Assembly: GCF_016888135.1 (NCBI RefSeq)
Contig: NZ_JACSWB010000113.1
Location: forward strand, 1 to 64,000
DNA from: Leptolyngbya sp. CCY15150
Lineage (GTDB): Bacteria > Cyanobacteriota > Cyanobacteriia > RECH01
Length of the DNA stretch: 64,000 nt
Direction of reading: 5' to 3'
Below the pieces are notes generated by a model. That model was not told the DNA's origin and did no database searches. It saw only the letters and a program-made list of their open reading frames with translations. This document shows, in pieces, positions 53,416 through 62,574 of the stretch (its first letter is position 1; every line of letters starts with the position of its first letter). A program made the position numbers and the translations under genes.

Positions 53416-54528
53416 TTATGCCTCCTCTGCTTCGCGGTTGTCTTGATACCAAACGAGCGATCGCCGTAGTCCATCATCAATCATAATGCCAGGGGTGTAG
53501 CCCAAATCGGTGCGAGCTTTGGTGATAATGGGACAGCGACGGTTGGGGTTATCCACCAAATAGGCTTTATCGTCACTTTCTTGGCGAACCACCTTCCCGG
53601 TATAACCAAAGAGTTCCTTGGCCAGTTCCACTACGCGATCGGCTAGGTTAGCCATGGAAATTTCCGGCTCTTCTACCCCAATGTTGTAGGCTTCCCCAGG
53701 ATGTCCCTTAATCAGGATTTTGTAGTATCCCACAATGGCATCGGCGATATAGCAAAAGGTACGGGTAGGCGATCCATCCGATAGCATGATGATATCTCGC
53801 CCGGATAAAACATCCCGGGCAAAATCTGGAAGCACGCGCTTGTCGGTGATTTTTAGACCCGGCCCATAGTTATTGAAGGGACGAGCAGTTTTGATCGGTA
53901 GCCCATGCTGCTGAGCAAAGTTAACGCAAAGCGTTTCCCCATAGCGCTTGGATTCGTCGTAGCAGGCCCTGGGCCCTGTGCAGGAGACGTTACCGCGATA
54001 GGTTTCCGGGGTGGGAATATTTTCGGGGGTTGGATCACCGTAAATTTCGCTGGTGGAGTAGAACAGGAACCCTTCAACGGGAATGCCCTTTTCCTTTTGT
54101 CTTAGGCAATATTCTAAGAGCGATCGCAGCCCGTTTACATTCGCATCCATAGTTTCAATGGGATACTTGCGATAATAGGTGGGAGAAGCGATCGATGCGG
54201 CATGGATGATGAACTGAAAGTCCTCTATGTCAGACGGCAGAGGATGGGTAATATCGTGCTTGGTAAGGGTAAGCGTAGGATTATCCTTGAGGCTCACCAA
54301 CCAATCAGGAACACCGCGAATGTAATTATCAAATACGGTGAGCTGAATCTGTTGATCGGCATCCACCGTGTCATTCCAGTACAAAATCATCTGAACTAGA
54401 TAATAGCCTAGAAACCCACCTCCTCCTACGATCAGGAGTTTTTTCCCAGCCATTACACTCAGTTCTTCCTGTAAATTGCCCCGCATGTAGTCTAAATCGG
54501 CAGCAATTACATCACGCGCTGTTTTCAT
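53416..54528 (-). CDS. NAD-dependent epimerase/dehydratase, UDP-glucuronate decarboxylase-like
   Basis: The 370-residue short-chain dehydrogenase has GGGGFLGYYLV (about residue 35) for NAD binding and the catalytic STSEIYG and YDESKRYGE (YxxxK) motifs. Conserved TARPFNNYGPG and a sugar-nucleotide C-terminal domain fit the UXS-like group that converts UDP-glucuronate to UDP-xylose, which agrees with the directly following ugd. A 26-residue extension precedes the Rossmann fold, so the real start could be a later Met (MAGKKLL). Other sugar nucleotides remain possible. Confidence 0.82.
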   Translation of the reverse strand: MKTARDVIAADLDYMRGNLQEELSVMAGKKLLIVGGGGFLGYYLVQMILYWNDTVDADQQIQLTVFDNYIRGVPDWLVSLKDNPTLTLTKHDITHPLPSDIEDFQFIIHAASIASPTYYRKYPIETMDANVNGLRSLLEYCLRQKEKGIPVEGFLFYSTSEIYGDPTPENIPTPETYRGNVSCTGPRACYDESKRYGETLCVNFAQQHGLPIKTARPFNNYGPGLKITDKRVLPDFARDVLSGRDIIMLSDGSPTRTFCYIADAIVGYYKILIKGHPGEAYNIGVEEPEISMANLADRVVELAKELFGYTGKVVRQESDDKAYLVDNPNRRCPIITKARTDLGYTPGIMIDDGLRRSLVWYQDNREAEEA

Positions 54529-54659
54529 ATGTCAAAACCTAAGATAGACAGGATTGTCATAACGCCTGTAGAGAAACAGGAAACTCCTTTTAGAATGCCC
54601 AGAACTCCGTAATTCTAACCAGAGTTTTCCTGAATCTCTCAAATTAGTCCCGGTCAAAC

Positions 54660-55970
54660 TTAAACGGTGGCTAACGGTTTGGGAGCAAAGTAAGCATCCT
54701 GCTCTAAACGGAGTTTGACCGCTAAGCTATCTGTGGGCAACTCAACATCATCATAGGTGAGAACCTGATCTTTCGGGACATCTCGCTTGAGTCGGCAGCC
54801 CTCGGCAATCCCCATGGGCAAGAGACGCTGCTCCATGACAACATCAGTGTTTTCACACATGCCGTAAGTCATGTAGAAGCCCAGCCCATCAAGGGTTTCG
54901 CCGGCTTTAAGGTCAATCTTAGCTGTAGTCACTACATCAACAACCTGACCGCCCAAGGGGGAAATCACGGAGTCGTTAAATAGGGCTACCCGCGCTGCGG
55001 AAAGGGGAACCTCAAAAATAGTCAGGTGGTAGGGGACGTAGAAGCTATAGAGCGGCCCCTGGCCGAGTTTGCCGTAGTTGAGGTAGTGGGCCTGCTGGGC
55101 ATCATTTTCGTGGGCGGCGTAGACAAACACCCCCGGGCTAGGTTTGGTCTTCACCACATACTCAACAATTCCGCCTAGCTCTCGCAGTTGGTCAATATCA
55201 TAGCGATCAATCATGTCGTCAATATGACCGTCGTAGTCGTAGCCCAACATACCGCGCTGCGCCACCTTCATACCCGTAGCATTGGCAACGATCGCCTGTT
55301 CAAACGAAATTTTGGTACCATCTGCAAAGCTGGTGACCATAGAAGGCGTTTGCCCCCACTGTTTGGCAAAACTTTCTTGGGTTGTGGGGTTGCGGTAGCG
55401 ATCCTGCAGACCCTTGATGTTGCCGCAAATCAAAGGCGTTAGCCCAATACTTTTGACAAACCGGTAGAGGTTCATTTGTACCCCTGGCTGATCGCCATCA
55501 CAACCGGTGAGAATCACGCCAGCGCGGTCAGCATAGACCTTTAGAATGGGGCCAACCGTGCCATCTAGCTCCGCATTCATCAGCACCATGTGCTTCTTGC
55601 ACTCGATCGCCTTCATGGTGACCTGTGCGCCGAATTCTACATGTCCGGTAGACTCAATGAGCACATCAATGTTTTCGGCTTCACAGAGCAGATCGGCATC
55701 CGCGGTGACTACAAACTTACCGGCAGCGATCGCTCCATCCAACTGTTCTACGGTATAAGCCTCCGTGACCTCATCAGCTCCAGCTAAGGCATAGGCCTGC
55801 TTCGCGTTTTCCACCGTGCGGTTAGAAATAGCAACTAGCTGCATTCCGGGAATGTAGTTGAGGATTTGGTTGGCGATGCCGCGCCCCATGAATCCTGCCC
55901 CAATCATGCCCACTCGTACAGGATTGCCTGCTTCTTCCCGTGCCTTTAAAGCTGTATCTACAATAATCAT
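54660..55970 (-). CDS. NAD(P)-dependent oxidoreductase with SAF domain
   Basis: The 436-residue protein starts with a Rossmann domain of the homoserine-dehydrogenase-like/Gfo-Idh group (VRVGMIGAGFMGRGIANQIL, then IESTGHVEFGAQVTMKAIE) and a long catalytic domain with TGCDGDQPGVQMNLYRFVKSIG. Its last 80 residues form an SAF domain (GLGFYMTYGMCENTDVVMEQ, LPMGIAEGCRLKRDVPKDQVLTYDDVEL), as in some sugar and sialate dehydrogenases. The ATG overlaps the RfbC-like gene stop (ATGA). I infer a redox step on the operon's nucleotide sugar. Confidence 0.8.
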   Translation of the reverse strand: MIIVDTALKAREEAGNPVRVGMIGAGFMGRGIANQILNYIPGMQLVAISNRTVENAKQAYALAGADEVTEAYTVEQLDGAIAAGKFVVTADADLLCEAENIDVLIESTGHVEFGAQVTMKAIECKKHMVLMNAELDGTVGPILKVYADRAGVILTGCDGDQPGVQMNLYRFVKSIGLTPLICGNIKGLQDRYRNPTTQESFAKQWGQTPSMVTSFADGTKISFEQAIVANATGMKVAQRGMLGYDYDGHIDDMIDRYDIDQLRELGGIVEYVVKTKPSPGVFVYAAHENDAQQAHYLNYGKLGQGPLYSFYVPYHLTIFEVPLSAARVALFNDSVISPLGGQVVDVVTTAKIDLKAGETLDGLGFYMTYGMCENTDVVMEQRLLPMGIAEGCRLKRDVPKDQVLTYDDVELPTDSLAVKLRLEQDAYFAPKPLATV

Positions 55971-56512
55971 GACCGAACTCCTTCAGATGTTAACAACGAC
56001 CAAGACTGATCCTTCTCGGAGACTTCGACAGCCGGCAGGGGCCATTCAATCCCTAAGGCTGGATCGTCATACCGTAATCCTCCCTCCACACCGGGCGTGT
56101 AAAATTCACTCACCTGGTATAAAGCTTCTGACCCATCTTCCAAGGCTTGATAGCCATGGGCAAAGAGATCGGGGACATAAAATGCTCGGTGATTATCTGC
56201 AGATAACTCCACGCCAACATGTTGCAAGTAAGTTGGAGAGTCAGGACGCATATCTACAATCACATCATAGATAGCTCCACGAATACAGCGGATTAGTTTA
56301 GCCTCAGTAGCCGGAGGACGTTGATAATGTAATCCGCGTAGCGTTCCTTTTTTGGCGTTAAACGATAAGTTACATTGAGCTACGGCTGGATTGAGCCCGT
56401 GAGCTTCAAACTCTTGTTGACAAAATGTGCGTGCAAAGAAGCCACGATGATCGCTTCGAGGCTCCAAATCAATCACATAGGCCCCTTTGAGCTTGGTTTC
56501 AATAAACTGCAT
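55967..56512 (-). CDS. dTDP-4-dehydrorhamnose 3,5-epimerase-like (RfbC)
   Basis: The 181-residue cupin-like enzyme has the RfbC features HRGFFARTFCQQEF, FNAKKGTLRGLHYQ with the catalytic His, FAHGYQALEDGSEALYQVSEFY with the catalytic Tyr region, and a closing DPALGIEWPL. It epimerises C3 and/or C5 of a 4-keto-6-deoxy sugar nucleotide. Here the nearby activating enzyme is RfbF (CDP-glucose route) rather than RmlA, so the substrate is probably a CDP-linked 4-keto sugar. It overlaps the next gene by four bases and follows rfbF by 73. Confidence 0.85.
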   Translation of the reverse strand: MQFIETKLKGAYVIDLEPRSDHRGFFARTFCQQEFEAHGLNPAVAQCNLSFNAKKGTLRGLHYQRPPATEAKLIRCIRGAIYDVIVDMRPDSPTYLQHVGVELSADNHRAFYVPDLFAHGYQALEDGSEALYQVSEFYTPGVEGGLRYDDPALGIEWPLPAVEVSEKDQSWSLLTSEGVRS

Positions 56513-56585
56513 TCATCCTCCTGTAGCGATCGCTTTATCCCTAAACTATAGACGGCACTTCTGCAACAAGATGTCGGCACAGATG

Positions 56586-57371
56586 CTACCAAATTTTCCA
56601 GGGGGCTTGACCGCTGTGCCAGAGTTTTTCGAGGTAGTTTTTGTCCCGCAACGTATCCATGGGTTGCCAAAATCCATCATGGCGGAAAGCAGAAAGTTGT
56701 CCATCATGAGCAATTTTCTGGAGGGGAGTATGCTCCCACATCACCGAGTCTTCGCCAGCATCATCGGGCACATAGTCGATCGCTTCAGGCTCCACAACAA
56801 AGAAACCTGCGTTGATGTAGGCACCATCGCCCTCAGGCTTTTCCTGAAAACTATCAATCTTGGTTTGCCCTTGAGCTAATTCAATCGCACCAAAGCGTCC
56901 AGGGGGTTGGACAGCCGTTAACGTCACTAAGGTTTTTTGCTCTTTATGAAACTTAATCAACTCAGTGATGTTAACGTTACTGACCCCATCTCCGTAGGTA
57001 AAGCAGAAGGTTTCCTTACCAATGTATTCGCGAACCCGCTTGAGTCGCCCTCCGGTCAGCGTGGTTTCACCCGTGTCGGCTAGCGTGACCTTCCAGGGTT
57101 CTGCTTTGGCTCCATGAATATTCATTTGGTTGTAGCGCATGTCAAAGGTGACATCAGACATGCGTAAGAAGTAGTTATTGAAAAATTCTTTGATCACATA
57201 AGCCTTATAGCCGCAACAAATCACGAATTCGTTGATGCCATGGGCTGAGTAGACCTTCATAATGTGCCACAAAATGGGCAACCCACCAATTTCAACCATG
57301 GGCTTGGGTCGAATACTGGTTTCCTCACTGAGACGAGTTCCTAACCCACCTGCGAGTATTACTGCCTTCAT
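56586..57371 (-). CDS. rfbF: Glucose-1-phosphate cytidylyltransferase
   Basis: The 261-residue enzyme makes CDP-glucose from CTP and glucose 1-phosphate, the entry to CDP-3,6-dideoxyhexoses and related branched sugars. It has [20 protein letters not shown] (residues 4-23), [13 protein letters not shown], the family-specific YNQMN and [12 protein letters not shown], and VEPEAIDYV with [10 protein letters not shown]. It is the first gene of the leftward operon (rfbF, rfbC-like, SAF dehydrogenase, epimerase, ugd). The CDP-glucose 4,6-dehydratase (rfbG), the usual next enzyme, is not in the operon or window, so it must be elsewhere or the epimerase-like gene substitutes. Confidence 0.9.
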   Translation of the reverse strand: MKAVILAGGLGTRLSEETSIRPKPMVEIGGLPILWHIMKVYSAHGINEFVICCGYKAYVIKEFFNNYFLRMSDVTFDMRYNQMNIHGAKAEPWKVTLADTGETTLTGGRLKRVREYIGKETFCFTYGDGVSNVNITELIKFHKEQKTLVTLTAVQPPGRFGAIELAQGQTKIDSFQEKPEGDGAYINAGFFVVEPEAIDYVPDDAGEDSVMWEHTPLQKIAHDGQLSAFRHDGFWQPMDTLRDKNYLEKLWHSGQAPWKIW

Positions 57372-58062
57372 TCTAAACTTGCCTCACATTGTGTCAGTTG
57401 TGGATAGTGACGGACATGGGCTAGAACCAAGATCGGGGCAAGACGACCCAAGCAGCGATCGCACCTGACCCAGATTCTTTTCAACCTTAATTGCGCTAAC
57501 CCAGAAAAACGCAATCACATTTTGCTTGTAAAGCTTGGCATATTTTTATGGGTATGGCATCCCCTTTCCCATGGTGCTGATGTGAAAACGTCCTTATAGC
57601 TGAGCCGAAAGGGCATTCCTAGTATTCACTGGTCTTCATGCAACTCCGTAAAACTACTGTTCAGCATTGACCTAGACGGTTCATGGGCGATAGCTCGTGG
57701 GTGACGATGGATGGTTCCTCTATAAAAGTGCTGGGTTATGATCCATGATGCAGCAACCAGGTTACACAAGAGACGGATCAATCCTGAAACGCCTAGGCAA
57801 GGTGCAGTTAGTCATGAGTCCTAGCTGAATCATATTTGATACGACTTATAACTTCAATATCAACGAAGCGCCAAGTTTTTATGAAGTAACTTTACTTGAT
57901 CTTTAAACTAGACCTACCGTAGTTCTACTTAGTGTGAGGAAAAACCTGTCTTCTTGCTGGTTCTTATGCGAGATTGAGCCCAAGGCTGTGTGAGGTTGAG
58001 CCATAAGATAAGGGCTGGGCGATCGCCCTCGGGACAATCCGGGGGGTGTTTAGGTAAAGGCA
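57372..58062. other. Intergenic region upstream of the sugar operon
   Basis: About 690 bases hold no gene I can support. The promoter of rfbF should lie at the left end. An A/T-rich block near 57835-57920 and a CATATTTGATACGACTT-like string may be repeat debris. No array or hairpin stood out. Confidence 0.4.
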
Positions 58063-58503
58063 CTAGTCCATAGGCTGGTTTCTAGAAGCCTGCATGTCGG
58101 TCTCAATGACATCTAGAGTCTTCATGGCCAGACGTTTTGCCTCTAGTTTCCAGCCCCAGCGCTGCACGGAGAAGGCTACGTAGAAGCCAATGCCCGTCGC
58201 TAAAAAGTCGAGGGGTTGGGAGGCAGAAATGCCAAAGAGCAGGCCTAATCCGCCAATGCCCCAAAATGGGAGTGCGACCAGTTGGCGGTTGTTTTCAACT
58301 AACTTGGCCGGCAGACTTGTGGGAATCTGGGCAGCGATCGCCGCCCGCACGTCTTGCTGTTGAGGATAGGGCACGGTTAACCCAAATTTTGGCCGTAGTT
58401 TTTCGATTTTGCGTGCTTCAGTGCTGTATTCGGTCAATTCATCCTCAGCCATCATGACGAGCTGCTGTGCATAATCCATGGCGGTATACCAAACCCTTTG
58501 CAT
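58063..58503 (-). CDS. Small membrane protein, unknown function
   Basis: The 146-residue protein has a charged N-terminal part (MAEDELTEYSTEARKIEKLR), two hydrophobic segments (LVALPFWGIGGLGLLFGISA and PLDFLATGIGFYVAFSV) and a charged tail. I do not recognise the family, though short two-helix proteins of this kind are common in cyanobacteria. The ATG at 58503 is chosen; an in-frame GTG at 58530 adds nine residues. It has no close neighbour. Confidence 0.5.
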   Translation of the reverse strand: MQRVWYTAMDYAQQLVMMAEDELTEYSTEARKIEKLRPKFGLTVPYPQQQDVRAAIAAQIPTSLPAKLVENNRQLVALPFWGIGGLGLLFGISASQPLDFLATGIGFYVAFSVQRWGWKLEAKRLAMKTLDVIETDMQASRNQPMD

Positions 58504-59059
58504 GACTATCCTAGGGCTGAGGTGCCCCATCCTTCAAGCGTTAAGCGGAGAGGCTGCGAGATAGAATAGACATGGACGCAACCCCTAGTTTTAGCCCATG
58601 ATCAACAACACAGACTGATGCAATGTTCAGAAAGGTCGTAATAACACGTATGAACTTCTTGCAAAACTAAGTCAAAATTAATACAGACATAGTTCCTGAT
58701 TTCATTCGCGACAAAGCTTTATCATTAGCATCTGCGCACCTATCCCAAGCATTGCCTATCATCACAGTAAGCTGATCATGGGCTTATAAAGATTATCCCT
58801 TGAACCCCATACCTGATGACCTGCTTGGCATCATCAGGATTCCTGTATAGTAGTAAGACTACGTAGGAATTTAGGGGCGATCGCCACCCAGATTGTAAAG
58901 CCGTGACACGCTGCTTCCATAGTTGTACTGATTTATAGATGAGGGCAGTTGTATCAAAACTGGTTGCGTACAGCGTTTAGTCTATCAACCCACTACGATT
59001 GTAGAACTACCATCTGCGTGACGTGTTTGCGGCACCCTATATACTGATTGTCCTTGTTT
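58504..59059. other. Intergenic region, divergent promoters expected
   Basis: These 555 bases separate the leftward membrane-protein gene from the rightward kinase gene, so promoters for both should be here. The region is A/T-rich around 58650-58860. No gene or repeat was recognised. Confidence 0.4.
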
Positions 59060-60637
59060 ATGTCTGATTTGCACTCCCATTTAACGGCTGACATCCTCGT
59101 GGTGGATGATATTCCCCATAACCTTCGCCTGCTCTCTAGGATGTTAGACATGCAAGGCTACAATGTCCGCTGCACCACGAGCCCTCGCATGGCCTTACAA
59201 GCAGCCAAGACCAAGCCACCTGACCTATTGCTGCTGGATGTCAAAATGCCGCAGATGAGCGGCTATGACCTATGTCAACTGCTGAAACGGGATGAGCAAA
59301 CCCAGACAATTCCGGTCATCTTCATCAGTGCGCTGGATGAGCTGGCTGATAAGCTGCGGGGGTTTGAGGTGGGAGGGGTTGACTATGTGACGAAGCCGTT
59401 CCATGAAGCGGAAATCCTAATGCGGGTGAAAACGCAAATTACGCTGCAGCAGCAGCGGAAACAGCTTTTGGATCAAAACCAAAAGCTCACCCAGGAAATT
59501 CAGAAACGGCAGCAAACGGAAGTGTCGCTGCAGGCCAGTGAAGAGCAGTATCGAAATCTAGTCGAGCAGACCAGTGACTGGATCTGGGAATGTGATGCAA
59601 ATTTGCAGTTGACCTATACGAATGCTCAGATTGCTTCTATCCTGGGGTATTCACTGGAGAGGGCAATCGGGCTTTCCTTCCACGACCTAATGGCGGAGGA
59701 TAGCTATGAGAGCTTTGTGGATGCCTTGAAGCACTTATCGGGCGATCGCGCTTCGACGCAGCTTGAGGTGGGTGTACGGCACGTTTCAGGCGATATTGTT
59801 GAATTTGAAACCAGTGGCTTGATGCGACTCGATCCCCAGGGAGTTTTACAGGGCTATCGCGGGATTGCTCGCGATATCAGCCGCCGCAAGCAGGTGGAGC
59901 ATGAAATTCGCCAGGCACTCAGCCGCCAGAAGGAAATCAACGAGTTTAAGTCTCGATTTGTGTCGGTGATTTCCCACGAATTTCGCACACCGCTGACGGT
60001 GATTCAGTCGTCAGCCGATATCCTGCAAAATATTCCCTGCACCGAGAGCGATCGCGAAGAACTGCTGACGCGGATTCAGGCGGCCGTCAACCATATGACG
60101 CTGTTAGTGGATGATGTTGTCGTCGTCGGGCAGGCTGAGGCCGGCAAGCTAAAATCTGTGCCGACCCGGTTAAATTTAGAGCAATTTCTGCGAGATCTAC
60201 TGCGGGAGTTTGAGGTGTTGACCCAGCCTAACCACAGGATCGACTTTTCTAGCACGTCGGCGTCAATTGAGCTCTCCGTAGATCAAAAGCTATTGCGCCA
60301 GACGATTACGAACCTGGTATCTAACGCCATTAAGTATTCTCCCGGCGGTGGGGCGATCGCCATTCATCTCAAGCGGCAAAACCATGATGCCATCATTGAG
60401 GTCAGCGATTCTGGGATCGGTATTCCTCCTGAGGATCAAGAGAACCTGTTTGAATGCTTCCATCGAGCTCAAAACGTGGGCACCATTCCCGGCACTGGCA
60501 TTGGTTTGTTTATTACGCGGGAATGTGTCCGTTTACACCAGGGTGATATTGACGTGCGCAGTCAAGTAGGACAAGGCACAACCTTCACCATTCGGTTTCC
60601 CATGGAGCCAGATGATGTTCCAGATGATTTAGTTTAG
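59060..60637 (+). CDS. Receiver-PAS histidine kinase
   Basis: The 525-residue soluble protein starts with a receiver domain (LVVDDIPHN, Asp60 in LLLLDVKMPQMSGYD, Lys in YVTKPF), a coiled coil, a PAS/PAC domain (about 160-280), HisKA with His in SVISHEFRTPLTV (about 310), and an ATPase domain (NLVSNAIKYS, DSGIGIPPEDQENLF, GTGIGLFI). The order REC-PAS-kinase means the kinase is probably switched by phosphorylation from another kinase. The ATG at 59060 is used rather than a TTG at 59048. No partner output is next to it. Confidence 0.9.
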   Translation: MSDLHSHLTADILVVDDIPHNLRLLSRMLDMQGYNVRCTTSPRMALQAAKTKPPDLLLLDVKMPQMSGYDLCQLLKRDEQTQTIPVIFISALDELADKLRGFEVGGVDYVTKPFHEAEILMRVKTQITLQQQRKQLLDQNQKLTQEIQKRQQTEVSLQASEEQYRNLVEQTSDWIWECDANLQLTYTNAQIASILGYSLERAIGLSFHDLMAEDSYESFVDALKHLSGDRASTQLEVGVRHVSGDIVEFETSGLMRLDPQGVLQGYRGIARDISRRKQVEHEIRQALSRQKEINEFKSRFVSVISHEFRTPLTVIQSSADILQNIPCTESDREELLTRIQAAVNHMTLLVDDVVVVGQAEAGKLKSVPTRLNLEQFLRDLLREFEVLTQPNHRIDFSSTSASIELSVDQKLLRQTITNLVSNAIKYSPGGGAIAIHLKRQNHDAIIEVSDSGIGIPPEDQENLFECFHRAQNVGTIPGTGIGLFITRECVRLHQGDIDVRSQVGQGTTFTIRFPMEPDDVPDDLV

Positions 60638-60775
60638 CTCTCTGTCTTTAGGGGGTGGTGAAAGATGGATGGTGATTTTTCTTTGAGCCCAGAAATCTGG
60701 CTTGACTTCACCTCATCTTCATAGTGCAATCGGTCAATCATCCGGCGTTGCCTGATTAAGACGATGAAATTAGGG

Positions 60776-60862
60776 TATTGCTGAACCAGGAGGTGAACCT
60801 CCTAACTACAGGATCTAAACCTCTAGGCAAACTATTGCGGAATCATCCTGCTATTCAGCAAA
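60776..60862. repeat. 87-base MITE-like element, copy D
   Basis: It runs from TATTGCTGAACCAGG to CTGCTATTCAGCAAA and aligns end to end with the element at 15962-16047, sharing GTGAACCT/TATGAACCT, GGATCT, GGCAA and GGAATCATCCTGCTAT. It lies in the 393-base gap 60638-61030. The rest of that gap holds the promoter region of the next gene and nothing else recognised. Confidence 0.6.
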
Positions 60863-61030
60863 GGTGATGTCAACGTTGACTTGGGATGCTTGAAAGATTG
60901 TCCTGGAGCCAGGTTCAACATGACATCGCGATTGGTATTGGCTAAGCTTTGACCATGGTCTGGTATGGATCATGGCTAGATCTGGGTACCCTTCTAAAGA
61001 ATCGACGGATAGAAACGGTAGGAAACGTTC

Positions 61031-62467
61031 ATGGCAGTCATCGTCGGGTTGATTAAACTAACGCTGTATGGGCTGGTCTTCTGTACTCCCATTCTAGGAG
61101 TATGGTTGGTCTCCTCCTTGGTCGCGTTTACCAATGGCCCCATGGGGCTCACCATTTTTTCTGGACTGCTCTTTTTTCCACTGCTGCCTATTCTCTGGGA
61201 TTTATGGGCTCAGCGCAAACGGCGATCGCAGCCCGGTATTCTCACATGGGGCGATCGCATTACGCTGCGTACCTTGGTGTTAAATGTCGTATTCATCTCA
61301 GCATTGTTGGCGTTAAGGCCAGAGACGGCTTTCCTCGCCCTTGCTACTCGGGGTGATTGGATGCTCGATGGGCGATCGGGGCAGCCAGTAGAATGGGTGC
61401 GGCAATCGTTGTTTAAGACAGCCGGTGGCTTGGAATGGCTTTACTCATCCGTGCGCCAAAATCCCTATCACCAAGATGCGCCAACGATTCGCCCTCGCCC
61501 TACGGACTTAGGACAGACCACCTCCCCAAGGCAGCCTACCAGTTCAGAACAGACCGCCTCCCCAAGTACACCGTCGGTGAGTCAAGCTGCCTCGAACTGG
61601 CCTTGGACTGGGATGGGTTTACATCCAGCAGTTGCCCAGATGCCAGCCAATGTTGAAACCTCGATTGCATCTGTAGCTCAATACATTGCTCAGCAAGAAC
61701 CTGATCCCATGCTGCGCATCAAGGCTCTCCATGATTACGTTGCTGATCGGGTTGCCTATGATGTGCCTGCATTGCGGAATCCTAGCACCCGCCCGCCCCA
61801 GGATGCGACTACGGTGTTTCAAACCCATAAAGCTGTCTGTGAAGGTTATGCCAGACTGCTGGTTGCCCTAGGGGAGGAAATTGGCGAAACGATTCTCTAT
61901 ATTTCAGGAGATTCTCGCAGTTTGAGTAACGACTTGAGTGGTCAAGGTCATGCCTGGAATGCAGCTCAGATTAACGGCAATTGGTACCTTCTAGATGCCA
62001 CCTGGGACAGTGGTTTTGTGGATGATACGACCTTTACCAAGGCCTATAAAACAGATTATCTATTTCCGCCGGCAGATGTGATGGTGATGAGCCATTTACC
62101 AGAAGATCCAGCTTGGCAACTGTTGGCTAAACCCCTATCCATTGGCGAGTTTTTACGCCAGCCGATGCTGCGCCCTAGCTTCTTTGCCCAAGGACTACGC
62201 TTAATCTCTCCCGATCGCTCCCAGTCCCATGTGGAACGAGAGGCCACGATCCAGCTCGAAAATCCTGACCAACGCTGGATCATGGCGTCCTACCGCCGCA
62301 AAGGCAGTCAGCAGCAAGAGCGATGTAATGATGAAACTTCCCAAGGGCCAACGGTTACCTGTGCCTTACCCAGTGCTGGGACGTACCACGTTATGCTATT
62401 TGTTGGCGATGAAGCCTATGGATCGTATTCATCTGTTGGACAATTTGAGTTTAACCGCCAGTCTTAA
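61031..62467 (+). CDS. Membrane-anchored transglutaminase-like protein
   Basis: The 478-residue protein has two or three N-terminal hydrophobic segments (about 5-30, 38-56, 85-100), a Pro/Ser/Thr-rich linker (about 150-190) and a transglutaminase-like cysteine-protease domain: Cys in AVCEGYARLLVAL (about 278), His in GHAWNAAQINGNWYLL (about 315) and Asp in LDATWDSG. The C-terminal part has a beta-sandwich pattern. These domains may cleave or cross-link cell-wall or surface proteins; in this topology the domain would lie outside the membrane. No neighbour clarifies the role. Confidence 0.82.
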   Translation: MAVIVGLIKLTLYGLVFCTPILGVWLVSSLVAFTNGPMGLTIFSGLLFFPLLPILWDLWAQRKRRSQPGILTWGDRITLRTLVLNVVFISALLALRPETAFLALATRGDWMLDGRSGQPVEWVRQSLFKTAGGLEWLYSSVRQNPYHQDAPTIRPRPTDLGQTTSPRQPTSSEQTASPSTPSVSQAASNWPWTGMGLHPAVAQMPANVETSIASVAQYIAQQEPDPMLRIKALHDYVADRVAYDVPALRNPSTRPPQDATTVFQTHKAVCEGYARLLVALGEEIGETILYISGDSRSLSNDLSGQGHAWNAAQINGNWYLLDATWDSGFVDDTTFTKAYKTDYLFPPADVMVMSHLPEDPAWQLLAKPLSIGEFLRQPMLRPSFFAQGLRLISPDRSQSHVEREATIQLENPDQRWIMASYRRKGSQQQERCNDETSQGPTVTCALPSAGTYHVMLFVGDEAYGSYSSVGQFEFNRQS

Positions 62468-62574
62468 TCCTTGATCATTGGGTCGTGCTCAAACTTAGTC
62501 AGGATAGTGGAATGAAATCTCTGATTCTTAAGGTTTCCAGTGATAGACAGCATGACATCTTGAAGACCGATCGG

